From Candidatus Gastranaerophilales bacterium (GTDB lineage: Bacteria > Cyanobacteriota > Vampirovibrionia > Gastranaerophilales > Gastranaerophilaceae), in assembly GCA_910586855.1 (NCBI GenBank), contig CAJUJH010000003.1:62001-126000 (forward strand): a stretch of 64,000 nucleotides of DNA, read 5' to 3'. The position numbers and the translations under genes are program-made. Each line of letters begins with the position of its first letter. Within the stretch, counting starts at the first letter, position 1. Below the pieces are notes generated by a model that was given only the letters and a program-made list of their open reading frames with translations, was not told the DNA's origin and did no database searches. Below are positions 44,955 to 53,074 of the stretch, piece by piece.

Positions 44955-45902
44955 TTAAAGAATTTTCCTCAGCACAAAATATATAACCTTGTGAAATACA
45001 TTGGGGTCTTTATAATATTTTACAGGTCGTTTCCAATTCCCATTCAAAACCATTCCAATATATTCTTTTGTATAATTTTCAAACTTTATACATCTAAACC
45101 TTGCAAAAATATATTCAACCCTTGAATGAAATGTTTTAAAGAATGGCTCCACTGCCATTTCTGGTACGAGTTTACATTTTTGAAACCACGCATTGTACCA
45201 AGTAAATTCTAATGGCGAAATTTTAATTAAATCTTTATAAGAATAGCCTTTTACTGTCATATATTCTTCTTTAAAAGACCTTAGCACTTTTGAATTTAAA
45301 ACCTGCATGCCTTGACATGTTCTGTATCGCCTGTCATTTAGTCCTATTTCTTTAAATATCTGCTTTATGTAAGCACTTCTTGTTTTGGTAAACCTTCTGT
45401 AAAATTTTTCACAAGAAAGTTCTTTATCTTGAATAAGCACGGTATAAGGCGTATTCTCATCTGCCATAAAATCTTTTAAATAAAAATCTCTTATAAATTG
45501 AGCATCTGAATCTACGCAAAAATAATTTTTGGCATATCCGGTTTCAAAAAAGGCAAGTTTGCAAATTTGCTGATTTACATATCCCATAGAGTGTTTAGGA
45601 TGATTTTCAGTTTCAAGATACATCCCTGCAAAACTTTCATCTGTAATAACCTTAACATTATCTGAATCAAACTTCTTAAACAATTCAAAATCTGCAGCTG
45701 GTATACTTAAAAAGAATTTTATGTTATCTCTGTTGAATCTGTTATATGACATAAAAAGTCTTTCAAAACTTTTTAAATCTTTATGATAACTTTTACAGTA
45801 AATAACAAAATTTTCAGCTGCTACGGTATTTTCCATCTCTTTAGAATTTTGTTTTGTATTAAAAGCCGCCATAGAATCGTTTTCTATAATATCTTCATTC
45901 AT
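44955..45902 (-). CDS. Probable glycosyltransferase-like protein (DUF6492-type)
   Basis: ATG 45902 gives a 315-aa product; the longer frame would start at a TTG. It has a GT-A-like layout: FVIYCKSYHKDLKSFERLF strand-helix at the start, a MGYVNQQICKLAFFE block, and YFCVDSDAQF with Asp residues placed like a DxD motif. A basic C-terminus follows. Proteins of this kind occur in polysaccharide loci (I recall DUF6492), but none surround it here. Role in sugar transfer is inference. Confidence 0.6.
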   Translation of the reverse strand: MNEDIIENDSMAAFNTKQNSKEMENTVAAENFVIYCKSYHKDLKSFERLFMSYNRFNRDNIKFFLSIPAADFELFKKFDSDNVKVITDESFAGMYLETENHPKHSMGYVNQQICKLAFFETGYAKNYFCVDSDAQFIRDFYLKDFMADENTPYTVLIQDKELSCEKFYRRFTKTRSAYIKQIFKEIGLNDRRYRTCQGMQVLNSKVLRSFKEEYMTVKGYSYKDLIKISPLEFTWYNAWFQKCKLVPEMAVEPFFKTFHSRVEYIFARFRCIKFENYTKEYIGMVLNGNWKRPVKYYKDPNVFHKVIYFVLRKIL

Positions 45903-45999
45903 AATTATGTCAAAATTCTCCGCTTTTATTACCACTCTGCAAAACAATTAAAATTGCATATGCTTTTCACGGGTTATTTTAACATAAGCAAATACTACT

Positions 46000-46019
46000 C
46001 TGCATACTTTAGTATGCAG
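46000..46019. repeat. Short perfect hairpin upstream of the sugar-transfer gene
   Basis: CTGCATAC and GTATGCAG form an 8-bp stem with a four-base loop in the gap between 45902 and 46063. There is no T-run on either strand, so it is more likely an operator than a terminator. Confidence 0.4.
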
Positions 46020-46062
46020 CTGCAATTAATAGCACATTTACCAATACATTAAATAAATTCGC

Positions 46063-46404
46063 TTATTTGGTATTTAAAAATTCTTCTGTAAGTTCGTAAA
46101 GCAGCTTTATATGCCTTGGATTTCTTTTGATTTTATTAGATTTTAAATTGTCTAAAAGTTTTTTATAATAAACAAAGTCTTCAGCTTTATAATTATCAAA
46201 TAAAAATAATTCATAAGCTTCTGCCTTTAATGCTTCACAAATTTTAGACAGCATAGCGGCAGATACAAAGCTTTTACCTCTCTCTAACTTGCTCAATGTA
46301 TTTCTTGCTATATTAAGCATTTCAGCTAATTCTTCCTGACTTAACTTTTTAGCTTTCCTATATTTCTTTAAATTAACGCCAAACTGCTTCTCAATATCTA
46401 ACAT
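46063..46404 (-). CDS. Xre-family regulator A
   Basis: The 113-aa protein has an N-terminal HTH (LKKYRKAKKLSQEELAEML, recognition helix around IARNTLSKLERGKS) and a C-terminal segment (from YELFLFDNYKAEDF to LLYELTEEFL) also present in the neighbouring protein at 46486. The tail looks like a small helical dimer or ligand module. GAGG precedes the ATG. It is downstream of, and co-directional with, the second Xre gene, suggesting duplication. Confidence 0.85.
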   Translation of the reverse strand: MLDIEKQFGVNLKKYRKAKKLSQEELAEMLNIARNTLSKLERGKSFVSAAMLSKICEALKAEAYELFLFDNYKAEDFVYYKKLLDNLKSNKIKRNPRHIKLLYELTEEFLNTK

Positions 46405-46485
46405 ATTACCTCATATCAGTGCAAGCGGTTTTACCAATCCAACAGCTGGACTTTAAGCTTAATAACAAAATAGATTAACGCGATT

Positions 46486-46833
46486 TTAATGTGATTTATC
46501 ACTTCTTAGAAGATTCTCTGAAATTTCATATAATATCAAAAGCTTTTCAGAATTACCTTTAATTTCAGGTTTATTAATATTTTCGAATAATTTCTTATAT
46601 AAAATTTCCTCTTTACATTCTCCACAAAATAAAAATAATTCGTATAAATTAACATCTAAAATTTTAGTCATTTTTTCAAGAGTGGCAAAAGAAGTTAAAG
46701 TTTTTCCATTCTCAATATTACTGATAGCAGGAGTGGAAAGACCCATCAGCTCTGCAAGTTTTTCCTGGCTTAAATTCTTATCACAGCGCAGCTTTTTAAT
46801 ATTACGCCCAATTTTCTCTTTCACACTCAACAT
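46486..46833 (-). CDS. Xre-family regulator B
   Basis: The 115-aa protein is built like its neighbour: HTH (NIKKLRCDKNLSQEKLAELM, recognition helix LSTPAISNIENGKT), then YELFLFCGECKEEILYKKLF and LLILYEISENLL. It has a CGEC pair not seen in the paralogue. Its promoter on the minus strand (TTGTTA, about 18 bases, CATAAT) lies almost on the start codon, suggesting a very short or absent leader. It is divergent from the putative small RNA promoter at 46889-46917. Confidence 0.85.
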   Translation of the reverse strand: MLSVKEKIGRNIKKLRCDKNLSQEKLAELMGLSTPAISNIENGKTLTSFATLEKMTKILDVNLYELFLFCGECKEEILYKKLFENINKPEIKGNSEKLLILYEISENLLRSDKSH

Positions 46834-46888
46834 ATTAATTATGATAAATGTTTAATTGCATTAACAAAATAAATAATTTATTAATAAG

Positions 46889-46917
46889 TTGATAAATTTT
46901 AACTAATATTTTATAAT
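46889..46917 (+). promoter_or_regulatory. Strong promoter of a putative small RNA
   Basis: TTGATA (46889-46894), a 17-base spacer and TATAAT (46912-46917) match the sigma70 consensus well. The predicted start is near 46924, upstream of two hairpins and a terminator. Confidence 0.75.
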
Positions 46918-46923
46918 AAATAT

Positions 46924-47043
46924 TATTTTTAAAATTTCAAGTACAGAGAGTAGGTGTAATTCATTGCACCACTCAGTATCTTAGACAGTTAAGAGCATGA
47001 AAATATATTAACGATAAATCAAACCTTCATGCTCATTTTTTTT
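46924..47043 (+). ncRNA. Putative small RNA or regulatory leader
   Basis: About 120 bases lie between a consensus promoter and an intrinsic terminator. Hairpin one (46948-46974) pairs GAGT with ACTC and GGTGTAA with TTGCACC around TTCA, an 11-bp stem with one bulged A. The terminator (46993-47043) pairs GAGCATGAA with TTCATGCTC and ends in eight T. A short CTTA/TAAG pairing near 46979-46994 overlaps the terminator's 5' arm and could act as an antiterminator. There is no open frame of note. It is either a free small RNA or an attenuator controlling the gene at 47057. Confidence 0.6.
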
Positions 47044-47056
47044 AAAAGGACTAAAA

Positions 47057-47308
47057 ATGGACAAAAAAGAGGATTTTCAACAAATAATAGAAAAATACGA
47101 TTTCGGCAAATTTACGGCAGAATCCGCCGAGCTATTTGACATAGCGCAAAAATACCTGTTTAGAAAAGAAAGAATAAAAGAATGGTACCTAAAACCCCTA
47201 TATCAGGCAGCTTACGCGCTTGCTTTATTTTTGGCGGAAATCAAATCAAGATACGCCTTAAAAAAACTCCAAAATATAAAAATGGATACCCGAAAACGGG
47301 TATCCTAA
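47057..47308 (+). CDS. Small helical hypothetical protein
   Basis: The 83-aa protein follows AAAGGA by six bases. It is predicted all-helical: an acidic N-terminus (KKEDFQQIIEKYDFGKF), a KYLFRKERIKEWYLKPLYQ helix and an ALALFLAEIKSRYALKKL helix. No known family. Its last codons form a perfect 9-bp hairpin, GGATACCCG/CGGGTATCC (47284-47305), just before the stop. It lies behind the small RNA terminator, so it may be expressed by read-through. Confidence 0.65.
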   Translation: MDKKEDFQQIIEKYDFGKFTAESAELFDIAQKYLFRKERIKEWYLKPLYQAAYALALFLAEIKSRYALKKLQNIKMDTRKRVS

Positions 47309-47391
47309 GGTCAAAAAGGGTGAATTTTTCTATCATCAATAATTTGAAAATATGTCTATAATAAAACCTTAAAAAGAAAAACTTGTTAATT

Positions 47392-47448
47392 TTTACATTA
47401 TTATTACAATAAATTTACATTACTATTAACTGGAAGTACTAATGTAAA
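47392..47448 (+). promoter_or_regulatory. Probable operator of Xre regulator C
   Basis: TTTACATTA occurs twice in direct orientation (47392-47400, 47414-47422) and once inverted as TAATGTAAA (47440-47448), directly upstream of the Xre gene at 47458. This is a likely autoregulatory binding region. Confidence 0.55.
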
Positions 47449-47457
47449 AAAGTTAGC

Positions 47458-47805
47458 ATGTTCAGTATGTTAGGAGTTTTAGCAGTATTTTCAAAAAATA
47501 TCAGAAGGTTACGAAAAATATCCGGTTTAACCCAGGAAAAATTTGCAGAAAAAATCGGCTTACAGCCAAGAAGTCTGACTGACATTGAAAATGGCAAATA
47601 TTTACCAAAGCCTGTTAATATTGATAAAATATGTACAAACCTAAATATTGCTCCCGCAGAGCTTTTCAGGCTTCCGCTTAATGCTGCTGATAATAAAAAG
47701 CTTGAAATGATAAAAGAAATAAACGAAAAACTGGCGGGTATGGAATTAGAGCAGGTTGAGATGTTTTACAATATGGCTGTTCATATGCTGGATAAAAATA
47801 CCTGA
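47458..47805 (+). CDS. Xre-family regulator C
   Basis: The 115-aa protein has an HTH (KNIRRLRKISGLTQEKFAEK, recognition helix LQPRSLTDIENGKY) and a C-terminal helical segment (LEMIKEINEKLAGMELEQVE). It is the third small Xre regulator within 1.8 kb and has the same size as the two at 46063 and 46486, but the opposite strand and a more divergent tail. The repeated TTTACATTA boxes upstream suggest self-control. Confidence 0.85.
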   Translation: MFSMLGVLAVFSKNIRRLRKISGLTQEKFAEKIGLQPRSLTDIENGKYLPKPVNIDKICTNLNIAPAELFRLPLNAADNKKLEMIKEINEKLAGMELEQVEMFYNMAVHMLDKNT

Positions 47806-47956
47806 GATTAACATAACTTTACAAATACAAAACCAATAGCGCTTAATGTTTTATTATTCTAATTTAAATAATAATTAATATTTGAATATCATTAAAATAC
47901 CCTTATTTATTTTGCAAAAAATTTTCTTTACACGGTTTTTATTAGCACAGAGCCGG

Positions 47957-47985
47957 TTGACAAAAATAATTGTTTTTATTACAAT
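47957..47985 (+). promoter_or_regulatory. Consensus promoter of the 48025 gene
   Basis: TTGACA (47957-47962), a 17-base spacer and TACAAT (47980-47985): the best promoter match I see in the window. Confidence 0.8.
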
Positions 47986-48024
47986 TGTAGGGCTTAAAAC
48001 GAAAATGGAAGCAGGGAGGTTCTT

Positions 48025-48222
48025 ATGATACAACCTATCACCTCACATCAAGCCATAGCAGGGGCTACCAGAGTTACAAATCCTGTAACATTTGGTAACA
48101 GAAGCCAAGCTGCCTATCAAAGCCAAATGAACCGTTTTGAAAAAGGTGAAAAACTTGATATTAACTGTTGCGGCACGAGAGAATACAGTCTTTGCGGGCA
48201 AAAGCTCAATTTCTTAGCTTAA
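48025..48222 (+). CDS. Small hypothetical protein, strongly expressed signals
   Basis: The 65-aa product begins MIQPITSHQAIAGATRVTNP and ends with three cysteines (NCCGTREYSLCG). GGGAGG lies six bases before the ATG, a consensus promoter about 40 bases further up and an intrinsic terminator after, so it is a complete monocistronic unit likely transcribed well. No membrane helix or known motif. The function is unknown. Confidence 0.7.
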   Translation: MIQPITSHQAIAGATRVTNPVTFGNRSQAAYQSQMNRFEKGEKLDINCCGTREYSLCGQKLNFLA

Positions 48223-48246
48223 AAAGTCTTGTATTTAAAAGAAATC

Positions 48247-48284
48247 AGGCGTTTTGTAATTTTTGATTGCAAGGCGCCTTTTTT
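48247..48284 (+). terminator. Terminator after the 48025 gene
   Basis: AGGCG pairs with CGCCT, with inner TTG/CAA pairing, followed by six T. It ends 17 bases before the ribE start. Confidence 0.65.
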
Positions 48285-48301
48285 AATGCTAGATTTTACT
48301 T

Positions 48302-48961
48302 ATGTTTACAGGATTAATTCAACATATCGGGCAAATTTCAGAGATAAAATCTTCAACGCAGGGAAAAACAATCAGCGTTTTGGTTGATACAAAAGAGTTC
48401 CCGGAATTTAATAATGTTAAAACAGGCGATTCCATAGCGCTTAACGGGGTATGCACTACGGTAGTGTCCTTATCTTATAATACTTTTACGGTAAATCTAA
48501 TGAATGAAAGCCTAAAACGCAGCAGCCTGCAGTATTTAGAACGTAAAAATCCCGTAAACCTTGAACTTGCAATGCCCGCGGATGGCAGATTTAACGGACA
48601 CATAGTGCAGGGGCACGTTGATACCGTGGGTAAAATCCAAAATATAACCACAGACGGCTTTTCAAAGATTTTTCTGGTATCATGTGACACAAAATATATT
48701 GTTGAAAAAGGTTCAATCACGCTAAACGGCGTGAGTTTAACCGTATCAAAAGTTGAAAACAATTGCCTGGAGGTTAGTTTAATCCCCCATACTCTTCAAA
48801 ATACAACATTTAAATTTTTAAAAGAAGGCGATTTTTTAAACGTGGAATTTGATATTTTGGCAAAATATATTGAAAAATTAACACTTTTTAAAGATAATAA
48901 TCTTGTAAATAATTCTTTACAAAAAATTGATGAAAAATTTTTACTTGAAAACGGGTTTTAG
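48302..48961 (+). CDS. ribE: Riboflavin synthase alpha subunit
   Basis: The 219-aa protein has the two-fold lumazine-binding repeat: MFTGLIQHIGQI with GDSIALNGVCTTV and NPVNLELAMP in the first half, GHIVQGHVDTVGKI with KGSITLNGVSLTVS and NVEFDILAKYIEKL in the second. It converts two molecules of 6,7-dimethyl-8-ribityllumazine to riboflavin. ribBA follows after 43 bases. No FMN riboswitch is visible upstream. Confidence 0.95.
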   Translation: MFTGLIQHIGQISEIKSSTQGKTISVLVDTKEFPEFNNVKTGDSIALNGVCTTVVSLSYNTFTVNLMNESLKRSSLQYLERKNPVNLELAMPADGRFNGHIVQGHVDTVGKIQNITTDGFSKIFLVSCDTKYIVEKGSITLNGVSLTVSKVENNCLEVSLIPHTLQNTTFKFLKEGDFLNVEFDILAKYIEKLTLFKDNNLVNNSLQKIDEKFLLENGF

Positions 48962-49004
48962 TCCTTGATATACAAGGGTTTTAGCCTGATACAAGGGAGG
49001 AAAT

Positions 49005-50261
49005 ATGGTAAAATTCAGCACAATTGAAGAAGCTATAGAAGATTTTAAAACCGGAAAACCCGTTATTGTAGCGGATGACGAGGACAGAGAAAACGAAGGC
49101 GACCTTATAATCCCCGCAGATTTTGCAACTCCGGAATGGATAAATTTTATGGCAGCAAATTGCAGAGGGCTGATTTGCCATGCTATAACCCGTGAAATTG
49201 CAGACAGAATGGGTGTTTCACCGATGGTAGAACATAATACTGATGTAAAAGGTACAAATTTTACGGTTTCAGTTGATGCCGACCCGAAATTTGGCACCAC
49301 AACAGGAATTTCAGCTTTTGATAGAGCAAAAACGATTGAAGTAATTATCTCAAAATCCTCTACTCCTGCTGATTTACGCCGCCCCGGACACATATTTCCC
49401 TTAATAGCAAAGGATGGCGGGGTTTTAAAAAGAGCAGGACACACAGAAACCGCAGTCGATTTAGCCCGTCTGGCGGGGCTTACACCCTCAGGAGTAATTT
49501 GTGAAATTATGAACCCTGACGGTACGATGGCAAGGCGTGATGAACTTTTTGAATTTGCTAAAACGCACAGTATAAGGCTAATTACAGTAGCAGACCTTAT
49601 TAAATACCGCATGAAAACTGAACGACATGTTAAAAGAATGGTTGAAGCCCACTTACCTACTGAATTTGGGGATTTTAAAATATACGGTTACCTTGACGAA
49701 TTGACAGGAGTAGAGCATGTAGCTTTAGTTAAAGATACAGAACCAAATAAAACCCCAATCGTCAGAATGCACTCCCAGTGCCTCACAGGGGATATTTTCC
49801 ACAGCCTAAAATGTGACTGTAACCAGCAGCTTTTAGATTCACTAAAACTTATTAATGAATACGGAAATGGCGCTGTAGTATATATTACAGACCACGAAGG
49901 ACGCGGAATCGGGCTTATAAATAAGCTTAAAGCCTACAATCTGCAAGAAAAAGGGCAGGACACAATTGAAGCCAATATTTCCTTAGGATTTAAAAGCGAT
50001 TTAAGAGACTATGGTACAGGGGCGCAAATCCTTGTAGATATTGGTTATCAAGAATTTAAACTCATTACAAATAATCCTACAAAAATTATCGGACTTGAAG
50101 GCTACGGACTAAAAATCATTGATAGAGTAGGCTTGGCACCAAAAATTAACAAATTTAACAAACGTTATATTGAAACAAAAAAAGAAAAAATGCATCACTT
50201 GTACACTTCAGCAGAAATGCAGGAAAATGAAACTCAAAAACCACTTGCAGCAAGGATTTAA
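49005..50261 (+). CDS. ribBA: Bifunctional DHBP synthase/GTP cyclohydrolase II
   Basis: This 418-aa fusion supplies both riboflavin precursors. The N-terminal RibB part has DDEDRENEGDLI, RPGHIFPL and HTETAVDLARLAG; the C-terminal RibA part has RMHSQCLTGDIFHSLKCDC (zinc cysteines), DHEGRGIGL and NPTKIIGLEGYGL. A GGGAGG box precedes the ATG. Together with ribE it is a partial riboflavin operon; ribD and ribH are not in the window. Confidence 0.97.
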   Translation: MVKFSTIEEAIEDFKTGKPVIVADDEDRENEGDLIIPADFATPEWINFMAANCRGLICHAITREIADRMGVSPMVEHNTDVKGTNFTVSVDADPKFGTTTGISAFDRAKTIEVIISKSSTPADLRRPGHIFPLIAKDGGVLKRAGHTETAVDLARLAGLTPSGVICEIMNPDGTMARRDELFEFAKTHSIRLITVADLIKYRMKTERHVKRMVEAHLPTEFGDFKIYGYLDELTGVEHVALVKDTEPNKTPIVRMHSQCLTGDIFHSLKCDCNQQLLDSLKLINEYGNGAVVYITDHEGRGIGLINKLKAYNLQEKGQDTIEANISLGFKSDLRDYGTGAQILVDIGYQEFKLITNNPTKIIGLEGYGLKIIDRVGLAPKINKFNKRYIETKKEKMHHLYTSAEMQENETQKPLAARI

Positions 50262-50341
50262 AGAACAATTTGTTAAATAATACAATTTCATGATATAATT
50301 AACTAAAATTCACTTGCAAGGAAAGTAAAATACCTTAAAAT

Positions 50342-51322
50342 ATGTATCAGACGGCAGTTTTAGACGAAAAATACTTTAAAATATTTGGCGGAGTCTATAA
50401 TGACTTTAGGAGAAAATGCCGTCAGGACTATAAATTTGAGCTTGACCCGTTAGAATATAGCGATTTTATTGAATATTTTGCAAAGGGGCTTTTGAGCTGC
50501 ATTTTACTTCTTGAGGATGATATCCCCACAGGCTTTTTGGCATATTCCGCAGCGCTTGAAGATGCTATTGAATTATATGTGATCCATTGCCTTGGAAACG
50601 AGAATATACTTGAAAAAAAGAATTGTCTTGTTGAAAAATTCCTTGAAGTAACTGCACAAAAAAGACAAAACGCCCTTGTAAGCTACCCTATGCTTGGCGT
50701 TCAGACTAATTTCAAAGATGCAATATCAAAATTCGGTTTTAAATTTGTTGATTTAGCGGTAGTTGCCTTTGATATCAATAATAAAAAGCTTTTAAAAGAA
50801 TTTGACCAGATAAGATTTACGGATTTGCCAATCGGGTATAAAGTCGCCCCATACAGGGAAATTTACCTTGATGAACTGGTTGGCGTAATTTACGAATCAT
50901 TTAAAGATTCTTCAGACATTAATTTTGACCCGAGGTTCAAAACTATTGAGGGAGTAAGGGATATCCTAGATAAAATTACAAATTCAATTTATGGAAAATT
51001 CTTAGCCCAATCATCCAAAGTGCTTCTTGCAGAAAGCAAAGTAGCAGGTTTTGCATTTGCAAATATTACGGGCGATTATATAGGAAATATACCCCTTGTG
51101 GGTATTGTACCCGAGCATCGAGGTTTAAATTTATCTGAAGTTATGCTGAAAAATACTGTTGAAGATATTATAAAGCTTAATAAATCAGGCTATGTAAGGC
51201 TTAAAGAAATCAATGCAAGCGTAGATTTAAACAATCAAAGCGCTTATAGAATGTATAAGCAGACAGGTTTTAAAGAAGCCTATACCTACCCGCAAGGGTA
51301 TTTGCCCAAACTCGGCAGTTAA
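50342..51322 (+). CDS. Tandem GNAT-domain acetyltransferase
   Basis: The 326-aa protein appears to hold two GNAT folds. The C-terminal one is complete: LAESKVAGFAFANI, then GIVPEHRGLNLSEVMLKN (acetyl-CoA loop, motif A), and VDLNNQSAYRMYKQTGF (motif B). The N-terminal half (residues 1-160) has a similar strand order (LEDDIPTGFLAYSA) but no clear acetyl-CoA loop, so it is probably degenerate. The substrate is unknown. It lies between ribBA and serA without overlap. Confidence 0.8.
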   Translation: MYQTAVLDEKYFKIFGGVYNDFRRKCRQDYKFELDPLEYSDFIEYFAKGLLSCILLLEDDIPTGFLAYSAALEDAIELYVIHCLGNENILEKKNCLVEKFLEVTAQKRQNALVSYPMLGVQTNFKDAISKFGFKFVDLAVVAFDINNKKLLKEFDQIRFTDLPIGYKVAPYREIYLDELVGVIYESFKDSSDINFDPRFKTIEGVRDILDKITNSIYGKFLAQSSKVLLAESKVAGFAFANITGDYIGNIPLVGIVPEHRGLNLSEVMLKNTVEDIIKLNKSGYVRLKEINASVDLNNQSAYRMYKQTGFKEAYTYPQGYLPKLGS

Positions 51323-51378
51323 ATTAAAAAGTAAAACCCTTTTATAACAAGGGTTTCAACATATTGGGGAGATAATAT

Positions 51379-52980
51379 ATGAAAGTTTTAATTACAGATA
51401 AAATAAATGAAAAAGCAGCAAATATCGTACGCGCTGCAGCAGAACCGGTTATTCTTCCTACAATGAGCGAGGATGAGCTTTGCGATGTAATTGGTGAATA
51501 TGATGCACTTTTGGTTAGAAGTCAAACCAAAGTGACCGATAAGGTAATTAAAGCCGGCAAAAACCTGAAAATCATTGGAAGAGCCGGGGTTGGGGTAGAT
51601 AACATTGACCTTAATTCTGCAACCGAACATGGTATCATTGTTGTAAATTCCCCGGATGGCAACACCCACGCGGCTGCAGAACATACTGTCGCTTTAATGC
51701 TTTCTATGGCAAGAAATATCCCTGATGCAGTAGCTTCAACAAAAGCAGGCAATTGGGAAAGGTCAAAATTTACAGGGGTTGAAGTATTTGGCAAAACCCT
51801 CGGTGTGATTGGTTTTGGAAAAATCGGACAGCACGTTGCCCACACAGCACTTGCTTTAGGAATGAACCTTGTTGTAAATGACCCCTATACTACAAAAGAA
51901 TTTGTTGAAAAATTCGGCGGAAAATATATTGAAAACCTTGATGATTTCTGGGCCTTGCCTGATTTCATAACTCTCCATACACCAAAAACTCCTGAAACTA
52001 CTCATTTAATTAATGAAAAAACCATTGCCAAAATGAAAGACGGAGTTAGGATTATAAACTGCGCAAGGGGCGGAATCATTGATGAAGAAGCACTTAAGAC
52101 AGCCTTAGAATCAGGGAAAGTGGCTTCCTGCGCCATTGATGTTTTTGAAGATGAAAAAAATATCCAAGGGTGCGTGTTAAGAGAATTTGGAAAAAATGTA
52201 ATACTGACGCCGCATTTAGGCGCAAGTACATCTGAGGCTCAAATTAATGTGGCACTTGACGTGGCTGAGCAGGTCAAAAATGTTCTATCAGGCGGAGATG
52301 CAACCTCAGCTGTTAATATCCCGTCTTTAAAACCGCAAAAGCTTGAACCAGTAAAAGATTACATGTCAATTGCTGAAAATATCGCGCAAATGGCAGCCCA
52401 AATTTCTAAAGGCAATCTGAAAGATATTGAAATTGAAGTTAAAGGCTATTTAGCAGATTTAGATGTTTCTCCGCTTGAAGTTGCAATTTTAAAGGGCGTT
52501 TTATCAAACAATCTTGTTGGTGTAAATTATGTAAATGCACCGCTGATAGCTAAAAACAGAGGAATTTCCGTTACCGTGAAAAAATCTCACCAGACAACGG
52601 ATTATATCGGTTCAATCACTGTAAAATTAAACTCCGACAAAGATAAAACAGAAATTTCAGGCGCTATGATAGCAGAGCAGATTAAAAGAATTGTAAAATT
52701 GAATGATTATAATACATCAATTAAACCTGAAAAATTCATGCTTCTTGTACCGCACGTTAATAAACCTGGTATGATAGCATCCGTTGCAACTGTTTTAGGT
52801 GCAGATAACGTAAATATTTCAAGGATGCAGGTTGTCCAAAAATCAGGAAAACAAGTGTCTGAGGATGCAAAGAGCATGATGATAATAAATACCGATAATG
52901 AAGTTTCTAAAGAGACACTTGATAAAATTTCAAAAATTGACGGCATTTTCGAAGCAGAATTTGTTAAATTGAACGTGTAA
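51379..52980 (+). CDS. serA: D-3-phosphoglycerate dehydrogenase
   Basis: The 533-aa long-form enzyme commits glycolytic carbon to serine. It has IGRAGVGVDNIDL, LGVIGFGKIGQHVA (Rossmann loop), NCARGGIIDEEAL (catalytic Arg), HLGASTSEAQ (catalytic His), then an intervening domain and a C-terminal ACT domain (MLLVPHVNKPGMIASVATVL). GGGGAGA lies upstream. A strong bidirectional terminator follows. Confidence 0.96.
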   Translation: MKVLITDKINEKAANIVRAAAEPVILPTMSEDELCDVIGEYDALLVRSQTKVTDKVIKAGKNLKIIGRAGVGVDNIDLNSATEHGIIVVNSPDGNTHAAAEHTVALMLSMARNIPDAVASTKAGNWERSKFTGVEVFGKTLGVIGFGKIGQHVAHTALALGMNLVVNDPYTTKEFVEKFGGKYIENLDDFWALPDFITLHTPKTPETTHLINEKTIAKMKDGVRIINCARGGIIDEEALKTALESGKVASCAIDVFEDEKNIQGCVLREFGKNVILTPHLGASTSEAQINVALDVAEQVKNVLSGGDATSAVNIPSLKPQKLEPVKDYMSIAENIAQMAAQISKGNLKDIEIEVKGYLADLDVSPLEVAILKGVLSNNLVGVNYVNAPLIAKNRGISVTVKKSHQTTDYIGSITVKLNSDKDKTEISGAMIAEQIKRIVKLNDYNTSIKPEKFMLLVPHVNKPGMIASVATVLGADNVNISRMQVVQKSGKQVSEDAKSMMIINTDNEVSKETLDKISKIDGIFEAEFVKLNV

Positions 52981-53028
52981 GAAACCTGCCACAAAGGCTA
53001 TAAACACTAAAGTAAATAATTAATAATA

Positions 53029-53070
53029 AAAAAGCTGTTTACACTTGATTAACATTGTAAACAGCTTTTT
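53029..53070. terminator. Bidirectional terminator after serA
   Basis: A perfect 15-bp stem, AAAAAGCTGTTTACA and TGTAAACAGCTTTTT, with a 12-base loop lies between convergent serA and the gene at 53075. The T-runs at both ends serve both strands. Confidence 0.9.
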
Positions 53071-53074
53071 AAAA

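Noticed and set aside
46941..46974. AGAGAGTAGG resembling the start of a T-box leader
   Set aside because: The RNA is far too short and lacks the T-box antiterminator sequence and any downstream amino-acid gene.
48223..48301. Possible FMN riboswitch upstream of ribE
   Set aside because: The gap is only about 80 bases and is filled by the terminator of the preceding small gene; no RFN-like conserved blocks are seen.
48941..49612. 223-codon minus-strand frame opposite ribBA
   Set aside because: It is a shadow of the ribB part, with no motif and no start signal.
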